A DNA stretch of 20,270 nucleotides, taken from contig CAJVXG010000006.1 of NCBI GenBank assembly GCA_913009215.1, positions 1 through 20,270 on the forward strand, written 5' to 3'. The translations under genes were made by a program, and so were the position numbers. The DNA comes from an uncultured Gammaproteobacteria bacterium. Its GTDB lineage: Bacteria; Pseudomonadota; Gammaproteobacteria; Acidiferrobacterales; CAJVXG01. The notes beneath the pieces were generated by a model. That model saw only the letters and a program-made list of their open reading frames with translations, was not told where the DNA came from and ran no database searches. Within the stretch, counting starts at the first letter, position 1; every line of letters begins with the position of its first letter. Shown piece after piece: positions 1-7,247 of the stretch.

Positions 1-831
1 CACCGGCCCGAAGGCAATGTAGCCTATGTCCATTCCGAGCGTTTTGTCTCTGATATGGTCAAAGCCTTACAACACAATGCCATCAACGAATTTAAGAAAT
101 TCTACCGTTCCCTGGATGCGCTGTTGATAGATGATATCCAGTTTTTTGTTGGCAAAGAACGCTCCCAGGAAGAATTTTTCCATACTTTTAACGCCTTGCT
201 GGAGGGTCAACGCCAGATCATTATCACTTCCGACCGTTTCCCAAAGGAGTTTGAGGGTATTGAAGAACGCCTGCTTTCCCGCTTCGGCTCTGGTTTGGTG
301 GTTTCCATCGAGCCACCAGAATTGGAAACCCGTGTTGCCATTTTGATGAAAAAAGCACGTAGTGAAAACATTAATTTACCGGAAGATGTGGCCTTCTTTA
401 TTGCCAAGCGGGTACGCTCCAATGTCCGGGAGCTGGAGGGCGCCTTCCGGCGTGTCGTGGCTACTTCTCATTTTACTGGACACGACATTGATGTTGATCT
501 AGCCAACGAAAGCCTGAAAGACCTGTTGGCCTTTCAGGATCGTCTTGTCACCATCAATAATATCCAGAAAACCGTTGCTGAATACTTCAAAATACGTTTA
601 TCCGACCTGCATTCACGCAGTCGTTCTCGACAGGTGGCAAGACCCCGACAATTTGCTATGGCGCTGTCTAAAGAACTAACTAATCATAGTTTGCCTGAAA
701 TTGGTGAGGCCTTTGGCGGACGCGACCATACCACAGTGCTACACGCCTGTCGTAAGATCAAAGAATTGGTTAATTCCAACAACCGCACCAGGGAAGACTA
801 CGACAATCTGATGCGTCTGCTGACCTGCTAG
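1..831 (+). CDS. dnaA: Chromosomal replication initiator DnaA, 3' part
   Basis: DnaA is the ATP-dependent initiator that binds 9-mer boxes at oriC, opens the duplex and loads the replicative helicase. The frame is open from base 1, so the gene enters from the left edge. The 276 visible residues align by eye with the C-terminal 60% of E. coli DnaA. The Walker A region is outside the window. Visible are the Walker B stretch (LLIDDIQF), the AAA+ segment RSNVRELEGAF, and the domain IV DnaA-box-binding signature GGRDHTTVLHACRKI near the end. The in-frame ATG at 55 is internal (it aligns with an internal Met of E. coli DnaA) and is not the start. The gene ends with TAG, and a DnaA box begins six bases after that stop. 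Identity is essentially certain. Confidence 0.98.
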   Translation, partial: HRPEGNVAYVHSERFVSDMVKALQHNAINEFKKFYRSLDALLIDDIQFFVGKERSQEEFFHTFNALLEGQRQIIITSDRFPKEFEGIEERLLSRFGSGLVVSIEPPELETRVAILMKKARSENINLPEDVAFFIAKRVRSNVRELEGAFRRVVATSHFTGHDIDVDLANESLKDLLAFQDRLVTINNIQKTVAEYFKIRLSDLHSRSRSRQVARPRQFAMALSKELTNHSLPEIGEAFGGRDHTTVLHACRKIKELVNSNNRTREDYDNLMRLLTC

Positions 832-836
832 CAATC

Positions 837-845
837 TGTGGATAA
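837..845 (-). promoter_or_regulatory. DnaA box (perfect)
   Basis: TGTGGATAA on the plus strand is the exact complement of the consensus TTATCCACA. It starts six bases after the dnaA stop codon. Confidence 0.8.
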
Positions 846-892
846 TATGTTTGTTGCTGTTGATATCGAAACAATATCTGTTAAAAACATTT

Positions 893-901
893 TTTTCCAC
901 A
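893..901 (+). promoter_or_regulatory. Probable DnaA box (one mismatch)
   Basis: TTTTCCACA differs from TTATCCACA only at position 3. It lies between the two perfect boxes in the dnaA-dnaN spacer. Confidence 0.45.
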
Positions 902-950
902 GATAAACGAGCACCGATAACAAAATAACCACAAATTTACTAACAGGTCT

Positions 951-979
951 TTGAAACAAAAACAGCGTTCGTTCATAAT
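951..979 (+). promoter_or_regulatory. dnaN promoter (sigma70-type)
   Basis: A -35 of TTGAAA (951-956) and a -10 of CATAAT (974-979) are separated by 17 bp; each hexamer matches the consensus in five of six positions. The expected transcription start, near 986, lies just before the perfect DnaA box at 991-999, so bound DnaA could hinder initial transcription of dnaN. Confidence 0.6.
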
Positions 980-990
980 ACGGATCAAAC

Positions 991-999
991 TTATCCACA
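991..999 (+). promoter_or_regulatory. DnaA box (perfect)
   Basis: Exact consensus TTATCCACA, placed at about the predicted start of the dnaN transcript. Confidence 0.8.
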
Positions 1000-1060
1000 T
1001 TACAGACGTGAATTAATAACTACAACAATATAGAATTTTAAAAAATTATATTTAATAAAT

Positions 1061-2161
1061 ATGCACTTTACTACACAACGAGAGGTCTTATTAAAACCCA
1101 TCAGTTTTGTCGCTGGCATAGTTGAACGCCGCCAGACCTTACCTATTTTGGCCAACGTATTAATCGAGTTGGATGCAAACAAATTAACTTTAACGGGAAC
1201 TGACCTGGAAGTTGAAGTGGTTACCGGAACAAAGGTTAGTGGTAAGAAAAATGGTAAAATCACCGTACCGGCAAGAAAACTGCTTGATATCTGCAAGACA
1301 TTGCCAAACGAAACCAAGATCGATTTCTCGCTAAATAAGGAAAAAGTGGTTATTAAGGCGGGAAGGAGCCGCTTTTCATTGACGACATTATCACCGGATG
1401 ATTTTCCTAATCTTGAAACCGAGAAATGGGATCATGAATTAACGTTAAAACAGCAGGTTTTAAAGTCCTTGTTGGAAAAAACCCAGTTTTGTATGGCACA
1501 ACAGGATGTACGTTATTACCTCAATGGTTTGCTGCTGGAAATGAAGGATAAGATATTAAGGGCCGTGGCTACTGATGGCCACCGCATGGCTACTAGTAAT
1601 ATACCTCTGGAGCAGGAAACCTCCGAAGAGAGACAGGTTATTGTGCCAAGGAAGGGCGTTCTGGAGATCTCAAGGTTGTTAGAGAGCAACGAAAACGAAG
1701 TAAAATTACAGCTTAACCCCAACCATCTTCGTATTATTACCTCGGATTTTGTCTTTACCACCAAGCTAATCGATGGTCGTTTCCCAGACTACAACAAAGT
1801 CATACCAGCCGAACAGAACAAGAAGGTGCAGATCGATCGTGATACCTTAAAGGAAGCCTTGATTAGAGTGGCTATTTTATCGAACGAAAAATACAGGGGC
1901 GTGCGTTTCAATTTTGATAAAGGTAGCATGAAAGTTACGGCGCATAACCCGGAGCAGGAAGAGGCCCAGGAAGAGCTCTCCGTACAATATAGTGGTGACA
2001 GTATCGAGATCGGATTTAATGTGAACTACGTCAGCGATGCCGTCTCGGCCCTGAGTGCAGGTAATGTTGAAATCGGGCTAAGCGATGCCAACAGTAGCTG
2101 TACCTTACGTACCCCGAAAGACAAAACAACGCAATACATTGTAATGCCCATGCGGCTTTAG
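1061..2161 (+). CDS. dnaN: DNA polymerase III beta sliding clamp
   Basis: DnaN forms the ring-shaped homodimer that tethers Pol III and other repair and replication proteins to DNA. The 366-residue length equals the usual bacterial clamp length. The protein begins with a typical clamp N-terminus (MHFTTQREVLLKPI, then ERRQTLPILANVL), has VATDGHRMA in the first half, LIDGRFPDYNKVIP in the middle domain, and ends with YIVMPMRL, the conserved C-terminal edge of the hydrophobic pocket. The ATG at 1061 gives the family N-terminus, although no clear Shine-Dalgarno sequence is visible in the A/T-rich leader. A promoter is proposed at 951-979. recF follows after 19 bp, which suggests co-transcription. 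Codon use is somewhat more AT-rich than in gyrB. Confidence 0.98.
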   Translation: MHFTTQREVLLKPISFVAGIVERRQTLPILANVLIELDANKLTLTGTDLEVEVVTGTKVSGKKNGKITVPARKLLDICKTLPNETKIDFSLNKEKVVIKAGRSRFSLTTLSPDDFPNLETEKWDHELTLKQQVLKSLLEKTQFCMAQQDVRYYLNGLLLEMKDKILRAVATDGHRMATSNIPLEQETSEERQVIVPRKGVLEISRLLESNENEVKLQLNPNHLRIITSDFVFTTKLIDGRFPDYNKVIPAEQNKKVQIDRDTLKEALIRVAILSNEKYRGVRFNFDKGSMKVTAHNPEQEEAQEELSVQYSGDSIEIGFNVNYVSDAVSALSAGNVEIGLSDANSSCTLRTPKDKTTQYIVMPMRL

Positions 2162-2180
2162 TTCAGCGGCGGGCCCCACC

Positions 2181-3254
2181 ATGCCGCTTGGGCATATCGA
2201 TATTCGCTTTCTCAGAAATCTGGACAACGTCAGCCTGGATTTCGACCCGTCCTTGAATTTGATATACGGTGACAATGCCAGTGGTAAAACCAGCCTGCTG
2301 GAGGCCATGTATTTGATTTCAACGGGACGGTCATTTCGCAGCCACAGAGCAGAGCACCTTATCCAGCATGGTCAGGAGGCCTTTTCTGTCAGGGCGCTAA
2401 ACAGGTCGGGAAAGGTGCAGTCAGAAATGATGCTGCGCCAGGGAAGGGGGCAAAGAAAAATAAGCATCAACGGAGCGGATGATATCAAGCTGTCAGAAAT
2501 GACCAGGATGTTGCCCGTAATGTTTATCTCCCCAGAGGGGCACCATGAGTTTTTGCATGATGCACAGCTAAGACGCAGCGCTATGGACTGGCTCGTGTTC
2601 CACGTGGAACCGGAATTCCAGGCGCTGTGGTCACGCTATCGCAGATTACTAAAACAACGCAACGCGGCCCTGAAGGCCAGGGCCAGCAAGGCCAGCATCA
2701 CGGCCTGGGATCCTGAATTAGTCCGGGTTGCCGAAGCCATAACAGGCCTGCGAAAAAGACCATTGCAACGTCTGCAAACGATAGTTGCAGAATATGCTGA
2801 TCGATTTGATTATCCGGACGAAGTTAGCCTGGTATTTAATGCCGGTTGGGATATCGACCTTGGCCTGGAAGGTGTCCTGAAAAAGAACCTCGAGCATGAC
2901 TACATGCGCGGCCATACCAGTAGCGGCCCCCATCGTGCTGATTTGCAATTGTGTATCGGCGATGAGCGCCTGCAATATGTCGCCTCTCATGGACAACAAA
3001 GGCTCATCGTCAGCACCTTCCGTTTTGCCCAGCTTGCCCTGTTTAAGGAGTCCGTAGATCGTGAGTGCGTTTTGCTGCTGGATGACCTGGTTTCAGAGCT
3101 GGACCGCCACTTCCAGAGGCATTTATTGGAGCTGATTAATGGGCTTGAAATTCAAACCTTTGTCAGTGCTACAGAACGGGAATATCTGCAGCAATTTGAC
3201 TGGCCGGAATACACCCTGTTTCACGTGGAACAAGGAAAAATCGAGGCACTATAG
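2181..3254 (+). CDS. recF: DNA replication and repair protein RecF
   Basis: RecF is an SMC-like ABC ATPase that, with RecO and RecR, loads RecA on gapped DNA. The 357-residue length is normal. The Walker A motif GDNASGKTS is at residues 30-38, the ABC signature region TSSGPHRADL in the second half, and Walker B with D-loop (LLLDDLVSELD) near the C-terminus. The start at 2181 gives the family N-terminus (HIDIRFLRNLDN); the ribosome binding site is weak. It lies between dnaN and gyrB as in many gammaproteobacteria. Unusually, the sequence contains two parS-like palindromes (2596-2611 and 3217-3232), each encoding the peptide FHVE. E. coli RecF has the related peptides FHNEP and FTVEKGKI at the equivalent places, so the protein tolerates these sites. 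Confidence 0.97.
   Translation: MPLGHIDIRFLRNLDNVSLDFDPSLNLIYGDNASGKTSLLEAMYLISTGRSFRSHRAEHLIQHGQEAFSVRALNRSGKVQSEMMLRQGRGQRKISINGADDIKLSEMTRMLPVMFISPEGHHEFLHDAQLRRSAMDWLVFHVEPEFQALWSRYRRLLKQRNAALKARASKASITAWDPELVRVAEAITGLRKRPLQRLQTIVAEYADRFDYPDEVSLVFNAGWDIDLGLEGVLKKNLEHDYMRGHTSSGPHRADLQLCIGDERLQYVASHGQQRLIVSTFRFAQLALFKESVDRECVLLLDDLVSELDRHFQRHLLELINGLEIQTFVSATEREYLQQFDWPEYTLFHVEQGKIEAL
2596..2611. promoter_or_regulatory. parS-like ParB binding site 1
   Basis: The 16-mer TGTTCCACGTGGAACC is a near-perfect palindrome around CACGTG. It differs from the classic parS consensus TGTTTCACGTGAAACA at three positions and has the form known for chromosomal parS in pseudomonads. It sits about 1.6 kb from the dnaA-dnaN spacer, inside recF. 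ParB nucleates on such sites to organise and segregate the origin region. ParA/ParB genes are not in the window. Confidence 0.8.
3217..3232. promoter_or_regulatory. parS-like ParB binding site 2
   Basis: The 16-mer TGTTTCACGTGGAACA differs from the consensus TGTTTCACGTGAAACA at a single position. It lies in the last codons of recF, 621 bp after site 1 and in the same reading-frame phase. Two sites this good in one gene next to the origin are very unlikely to be chance. Confidence 0.85.
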
Positions 3255-3310
3255 AGGCCGTTAAACAGATAAATTTTGTTCCATTTGTACGCGTGTTAAG
3301 GCCCAGAAGA

Positions 3311-3319
3311 TGGTAAAAT
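3311..3319 (+). promoter_or_regulatory. Candidate gyrB promoter, extended -10
   Basis: TGGTAAAAT is an extended -10 element (TG-N-TAAAAT) 24 bp before the gyrB ATG. No good -35 is seen about 17 bp upstream, which an extended -10 can tolerate. It would give a leader of only about 18 nt. Confidence 0.4.
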
Positions 3320-3343
3320 AGCTCTCTTTTTTTGGGCAATTTC

Positions 3344-5761
3344 ATGGCTAAGAATTCTTCCTACGACTCACAGAGTATCCAGGTCCTGAAGGGTCTGGAG
3401 GCGGTACGCAAACGACCCGGAATGTATATTGGTGATACCGATGACGGCACCGGTTTACACCACATGGTATTTGAGGTGGTGGACAATTCCATTGACGAGG
3501 CGCTGGCGGGTCATTGCAGCATCATCAAGATCACCATCTATGGCGATAACTCCATTAGCGTTAGCGACAATGGCCGCGGCATCCCTACCGGGATCATCAA
3601 GGAGGAGGGTCGCTCCGCTGCCGAGGTCATCATGACCGTGTTACATGCCGGCGGTAAATTCGACCAAAATTCCTACAAGGTCTCCGGTGGCCTCCATGGG
3701 GTGGGTGTCTCCGTGGTTAACGCCTTGTCCGGGCAGCTGACCCTGACCATTCATCGCGATGGCGCCATCCACCAACAAGAGTATCGTCTTGGCGACCCTG
3801 TTGATAAGCTCAAAGTGGTGGGCAAGGCCACTGACTCCGGTACCAAGATCTGGTTCAAGCCCAGCACAGAAATCTTCAGCGATACCGTGTTCCATTATGA
3901 CCTGCTGGCGAAACGTCTGCGGGAATTGTCGTTTCTCAATTCCGGGGTCCACATTGAACTGGTCGACGAGCGCAACGGAAAAAGCGACGTCTTCGAGTAC
4001 AAGGGCGGTATTCGGGCCTTTGTGGAACACCTGAACCGCAACAAGACCCCGTTGCATCAAAAACCGATCAACATCAGCGCCGAAAAAGATGGCACTGTTG
4101 TCGATCTCTGTATGCAGTGGAACGACTCCTACCAGGAAAATATTTTTTGCTATACCAACAATATCCCACAGCGTGATGGCGGCACCCACCTGGCCGGACT
4201 GCGCGCCTCCATGACCCGGACCCTGAACCAATATATTGAGTCCTCCGGCCTGGCAAAAAAGGCCAAGATCAACACTACCGGGGACGATGCTCGCGAGGGG
4301 CTGACCGCGGTTTTATCTGTAAAGGTGGTGGACCCCAAGTTTTCTTCCCAGACCAAGGACAAACTGGTGTCTTCCGAGATCAAGGGTGTGGTGGAATCGG
4401 TGGTTAATGAAAAGCTTGGTGAGTTTTTGCAGGAGAACCCGGGCGAGGCCAAGGCCATCACCAACAAGATTATAGAGGCCGCCAGGGCACGTGAGGCGGC
4501 CCGAAAGGCCCGGGACATGACCCGGCGTAAGGGGGCGCTCGATATCGCCGGCCTGCCTGGAAAATTAGCCGATTGCCAGGAACGCGACCCGGCGCTTTGC
4601 GAGCTCTACCTGGTGGAGGGTGATTCGGCGGGTGGCTCCGCCAAGCAGGCGCGTGACCGACGCTTTCAGGCGATCCTGCCGCTTAAGGGCAAGATTTTGA
4701 ATGTGGAGCGCGCCCGCTTTGACAAAATGTTGTCCTCTGTCGAGGTGGCGACCCTGATTACGGCCCTGGGCACCGGCATTGGCGTCAATGATTTCGATAT
4801 TAATAAATTGCGCTATCACCGCATCATTATCATGACCGATGCCGATGTCGACGGCTCCCACATTCGTACCTTGTTGTTGACCTTTTTTTATAGACAAATG
4901 CCGGAACTGCTGGAACGTGGCTACATCTACATCGCCCAGCCACCGCTGTACAAGGTGAAACAAGGCAAGAGTGAGAGGTATCTCAAGGATGAAAACGACC
5001 TGCAGGAGTATTTACTGGAAAACGCCCTGAAAGATGCCGAGCTCAAGATCGAGGACGGCAAACAAAATGTCAGCGGTAAGGCCCTGGAAAACCTTTGTCG
5101 CAGTTATACCTTGGTGCAACAATCCATTAAGCGTTTGGCACGTCGCTATGACAGCACGCTGATGGAAAAACTGATTTATATGCCCGGTCTGAGTGCCGAG
5201 CTACTGCAGGACGCGGCGCAGACCGAGGCCTTTGTGGTCGATCTACAGGCGCGTCTGAGTCAGGGTCGTAGCAGCAGTCGTCGCTATGACGTCAGCTTTG
5301 GGGTGGACAGCCTCCATGGTACCCACGAGATTGTGATTGCTCGCAGCGAACACGGCAGCGTTCACCAAAGCCGTATCGATCTTGATTTTGTCAGTTCGGG
5401 TGAATACATGGCCATGCGCGAGCTTGGCAACAAACTGCAGGGTTTGTTCGATGGCAAGGCGGCGATACGTCGGGGCGAGCGTAATGCCATTGTCAATAAT
5501 TTTGATGAAGCCCTGAGCTGGTTGCTGGAGCAGGCCCGCCGCGGCCAGACCATCCAGCGCTACAAGGGCCTGGGCGAAATGAATCCAGAACAACTCTGGG
5601 AGACCACCATGGATGCCGAGAAACGCCGCTTGCTGATAGTGAATATTGAAGATGGCGTTGCTGCCGATGAGGTATTCACTACCCTGATGGGCGACCAGGT
5701 GGAGCCGCGCCGGGAGTTTATCGAGAAAAACGCACTTGCAGTGGCCAACCTGGACGTATAA
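3344..5761 (+). CDS. gyrB: DNA gyrase subunit B
   Basis: GyrB is the ATPase subunit of gyrase, which with GyrA introduces negative supercoils. The product has 805 residues, against 804 in E. coli. The GHKL ATPase region is clear from the start (VLKGLEAVRKRPGMYIGDT, then VVDNSIDEAL, SDNGRGIP and GGLHGVGVSVVNALS). The TOPRIM domain begins with LVEGDSAGGSAKQARDR and contains the metal-binding MTDADVDGSH. The tail has QRYKGLGEMNPEQLW, and the large central insertion of gammaproteobacterial GyrB is present. The frame is open up to a TTG at 3332, but the ATG at 3344 gives MAKNSSYDSQSIQVLKGL, which matches the known N-terminus (MSNSYDSSSIKVLKGL in E. coli), so I use it. It follows recF by 89 bp and probably has its own promoter. 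Confidence 0.98.
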   Translation: MAKNSSYDSQSIQVLKGLEAVRKRPGMYIGDTDDGTGLHHMVFEVVDNSIDEALAGHCSIIKITIYGDNSISVSDNGRGIPTGIIKEEGRSAAEVIMTVLHAGGKFDQNSYKVSGGLHGVGVSVVNALSGQLTLTIHRDGAIHQQEYRLGDPVDKLKVVGKATDSGTKIWFKPSTEIFSDTVFHYDLLAKRLRELSFLNSGVHIELVDERNGKSDVFEYKGGIRAFVEHLNRNKTPLHQKPINISAEKDGTVVDLCMQWNDSYQENIFCYTNNIPQRDGGTHLAGLRASMTRTLNQYIESSGLAKKAKINTTGDDAREGLTAVLSVKVVDPKFSSQTKDKLVSSEIKGVVESVVNEKLGEFLQENPGEAKAITNKIIEAARAREAARKARDMTRRKGALDIAGLPGKLADCQERDPALCELYLVEGDSAGGSAKQARDRRFQAILPLKGKILNVERARFDKMLSSVEVATLITALGTGIGVNDFDINKLRYHRIIIMTDADVDGSHIRTLLLTFFYRQMPELLERGYIYIAQPPLYKVKQGKSERYLKDENDLQEYLLENALKDAELKIEDGKQNVSGKALENLCRSYTLVQQSIKRLARRYDSTLMEKLIYMPGLSAELLQDAAQTEAFVVDLQARLSQGRSSSRRYDVSFGVDSLHGTHEIVIARSEHGSVHQSRIDLDFVSSGEYMAMRELGNKLQGLFDGKAAIRRGERNAIVNNFDEALSWLLEQARRGQTIQRYKGLGEMNPEQLWETTMDAEKRRLLIVNIEDGVAADEVFTTLMGDQVEPRREFIEKNALAVANLDV

Positions 5762-5862
5762 ATATGAACGAAAAGCCGGCTGTTTATTGTCCCAGTACGC
5801 TAGTTTAAAACTATGCATTTTAAGGGCAAGACTTTAGTATCAGTGTTTTATTAGTTCAAATC

Positions 5863-5964
5863 TTTACCGCAAAGGTCGCAAAGGCACGCAGAGAAAAGCA
5901 TTTTATTGATTACTGCGCCGAAGGCGCAGTAATCAATAAAACCATTGCACATCTCCGCGGTAAA
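5863..5964. repeat. Nested palindromic element, likely bidirectional terminator or repeat-family member
   Basis: Outer arms TTTACCGC (5863-5870) and GCGGTAAA (5957-5964) are exact complements. The centre is a perfect 19-bp stem, 5901-5919 paired with 5923-5941, closed by a GAA loop. Between the left arms the direct motif CGCAAAGG occurs twice, followed by CGCAGAGA, which pairs with TCTCCGCG at 5953-5959 apart from one mismatch. The core stem starts with TTTT and ends with AAAA, so it could end transcription in both directions between the convergent gyrB and arsM. The CGCAAAGG-type arms resemble dispersed repeats seen in many proteobacterial genomes; that is recollection, not a search result. 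Confidence 0.6.
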
Positions 5965-5995
5965 AATATTTCTGTCTTGGTGTGCTTTGTAGCAA

Positions 5996-6011
5996 AGCGA
6001 TTTTAATCGCT
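5996..6011 (-). terminator. Possible weak terminator after arsM
   Basis: AGCGATT (5996-6002) and AATCGCT (6005-6011) form a 7-bp stem. Read on the minus strand it follows the arsM stop by about 70 bp and is trailed by only a short T-rich stretch. A second hairpin (GCTTTG-TAG-CAAAGC, 5984-5998) overlaps it, so the two are alternatives. Confidence 0.3.
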
Positions 6012-6081
6012 ATAAAAACAACCTATGGACTTTTGGCCCCTAGCCGTTGAGTTTCTTCGGCGCTATGGTTTTCGGTCCGGG

Positions 6082-7200
6082 CTAACAGCAGCCACCACCG
6101 TCCTCGCCAAGGGCATGTATGCCGTTCTTGGTCTCATTGGCAGAGCGCCGGGTGCCGGCAGGGGCACACCAGGGCCGGGGTTCGTTGGTCTGTGCCGGGT
6201 TAATACCAATAAAATAATTTTTATAGGGCCCCGTGGTCAAAAGTTTGTATGTTCGTTCACAAATGGCCATGCGCTCACCCCTGGGGAATTCATGGCCCTC
6301 ATCGTCATACACGGATTTAAACGGGCCGCGATAGATGACGGCATGACCATAATCGAGACAGGGCTCGTCTTCGTCCTTGATTGCCGTCAGTGTCGCCGAG
6401 CGGAACTCAATGCCATCAATGGTTTGCCACGGGTTGGCGTCCCATTTGTCGTAAGTCGCGGCAAGGAACCCGGCATCAACAAAGGCGCGGATAAACTCCT
6501 GCTCCTGAAAGGCGCCAGATAAACAACCGCTCCAGAGCCTGGTGTCGTCTTTCAAGTGTTGCGGAATGGTCTCGTCGCTGACGATGTCGGAGATGGCCAC
6601 ACGACCGCCGGGTTTGAGCACGCGATGGATTTCCTGTATCAGTTGTTGTTTTTGTTTGTCGCCGACAAGATTAAGCACGCAATTGGATACCACCAGGTCA
6701 ATGCTGTTGTCGGCAATCAACGGGCGTTCGTGCCGTTGTTTTTCCTGCCAGTCCTGGAGTTCGGTATAATCGTTGGTGGTCTTTACCGGGTTTGCCTGGA
6801 GGTAGTCCTCAACGGCATCAAGGTCGAGCGCCAGGTCCTGAATGTAGGCCTTGTGAAAGGAGACGCGGTCCCCACCCAGTTTTCTGGCCATGTCGGCCTG
6901 ATATTTTCTTGCCAGGGCCAGCATATCGTCATTCATGTCGACGCCAATGACTTGCCCGTTGACGCCCACAAGCTGTGCCGCTAAATAGCAAATTTTGCCA
7001 CCGCCACTACCGAGGTCCAGCACGGTGTCACCCGGGCGTACATAGCGCGAAGGGTCGCCACAGCCGTAATCCTTTTCGATAATTTCCTCAGGCAATAATT
7101 TCAGTTGTTCGCTGTTATAACTAACGGGGCAGCATAGCTCGGCCTGTTGGTTCTCGGCGGCCTCTGAGTAGCGCCGCAGTACGCTGGCATTGGTATCCAT
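6082..7200 (-). CDS. arsM: ArsM-type arsenite S-adenosylmethionine methyltransferase
   Basis: ArsM enzymes methylate trivalent arsenic using SAM. The 372 residues contain a Rossmann methyltransferase fold with motif I VLDLGSGGGK (residues 60-69), the acidic end of strand 2 (GVDMNDDML, 86-94) and DLVVSNCVLNL (168-178). The cysteines expected for As(III) binding are present: C47 in DYGCGDPS, C174 in VSNCVLNL and C226 in WSGCLSGAF. There is also a CC pair at 23-24 and a CC at the very C-terminus after a GGG run. The C-terminal extension past residue 290 is typical of the longer ArsM proteins, some of which are linked to arsenosugar biosynthesis. A good Shine-Dalgarno sequence (AGGAG, 8 nt spacing) supports the ATG at 7200. 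It lies 47 bp behind the flavoprotein gene, probably in one operon. No arsR, arsB or arsC is present. Substrate is inferred from the cysteines. Confidence 0.8.
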   Translation of the reverse strand: MDTNASVLRRYSEAAENQQAELCCPVSYNSEQLKLLPEEIIEKDYGCGDPSRYVRPGDTVLDLGSGGGKICYLAAQLVGVNGQVIGVDMNDDMLALARKYQADMARKLGGDRVSFHKAYIQDLALDLDAVEDYLQANPVKTTNDYTELQDWQEKQRHERPLIADNSIDLVVSNCVLNLVGDKQKQQLIQEIHRVLKPGGRVAISDIVSDETIPQHLKDDTRLWSGCLSGAFQEQEFIRAFVDAGFLAATYDKWDANPWQTIDGIEFRSATLTAIKDEDEPCLDYGHAVIYRGPFKSVYDDEGHEFPRGERMAICERTYKLLTTGPYKNYFIGINPAQTNEPRPWCAPAGTRRSANETKNGIHALGEDGGGCC

Positions 7201-7247
7201 AAAAAGGGCTCCTGATATGTATAACTATTAGATTGTATTGATATATT

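Larger units (their letters stand above)
832..1060. other. dnaA-dnaN intergenic region, candidate oriC or DnaA-regulated spacer
   Basis: This AT-rich spacer of 229 bp carries perfect 9-mer DnaA boxes at 837-845 (TGTGGATAA, box on the minus strand) and 991-999 (TTATCCACA, plus strand). A one-mismatch box TTTTCCACA lies at 893-901 and a weaker one at 925-933 (ATAACCACA). The last 40 bases before dnaN are almost pure A/T and could serve as an unwinding element. oriC in gammaproteobacteria lies either upstream of dnaA or between dnaA and dnaN. The upstream side is not visible, so origin function is an inference; regulation of dnaN by DnaA is the alternative. Confidence 0.55.
5762..6081. other. 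Gene-free stretch between gyrB and arsM with nested palindromes
   Basis: The two flanking genes converge here. I see no convincing coding sequence; the plus-strand frame opening at 6025 is the antisense shadow of arsM. The stretch holds the nested hairpin element listed at 5863-5964 and two small hairpins at 5984-5998 and 5996-6011, any of which could end transcription from either side. Confidence 0.6.

Noticed and set aside
3332..3343. TTG at 3332 as the gyrB start
   Set aside because: It would add four residues before a standard GyrB N-terminus; the ATG at 3344 fits the family.
3641..4231. A 196-codon minus-strand frame inside gyrB
   Set aside because: Shadow of gyrB; no signal, domain or ribosome binding site of its own.
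4488..4493. CACGTG in gyrB as a further parS site
   Set aside because: The flanks (GGG and AGG) do not match the parS arms; only the central six bases agree.
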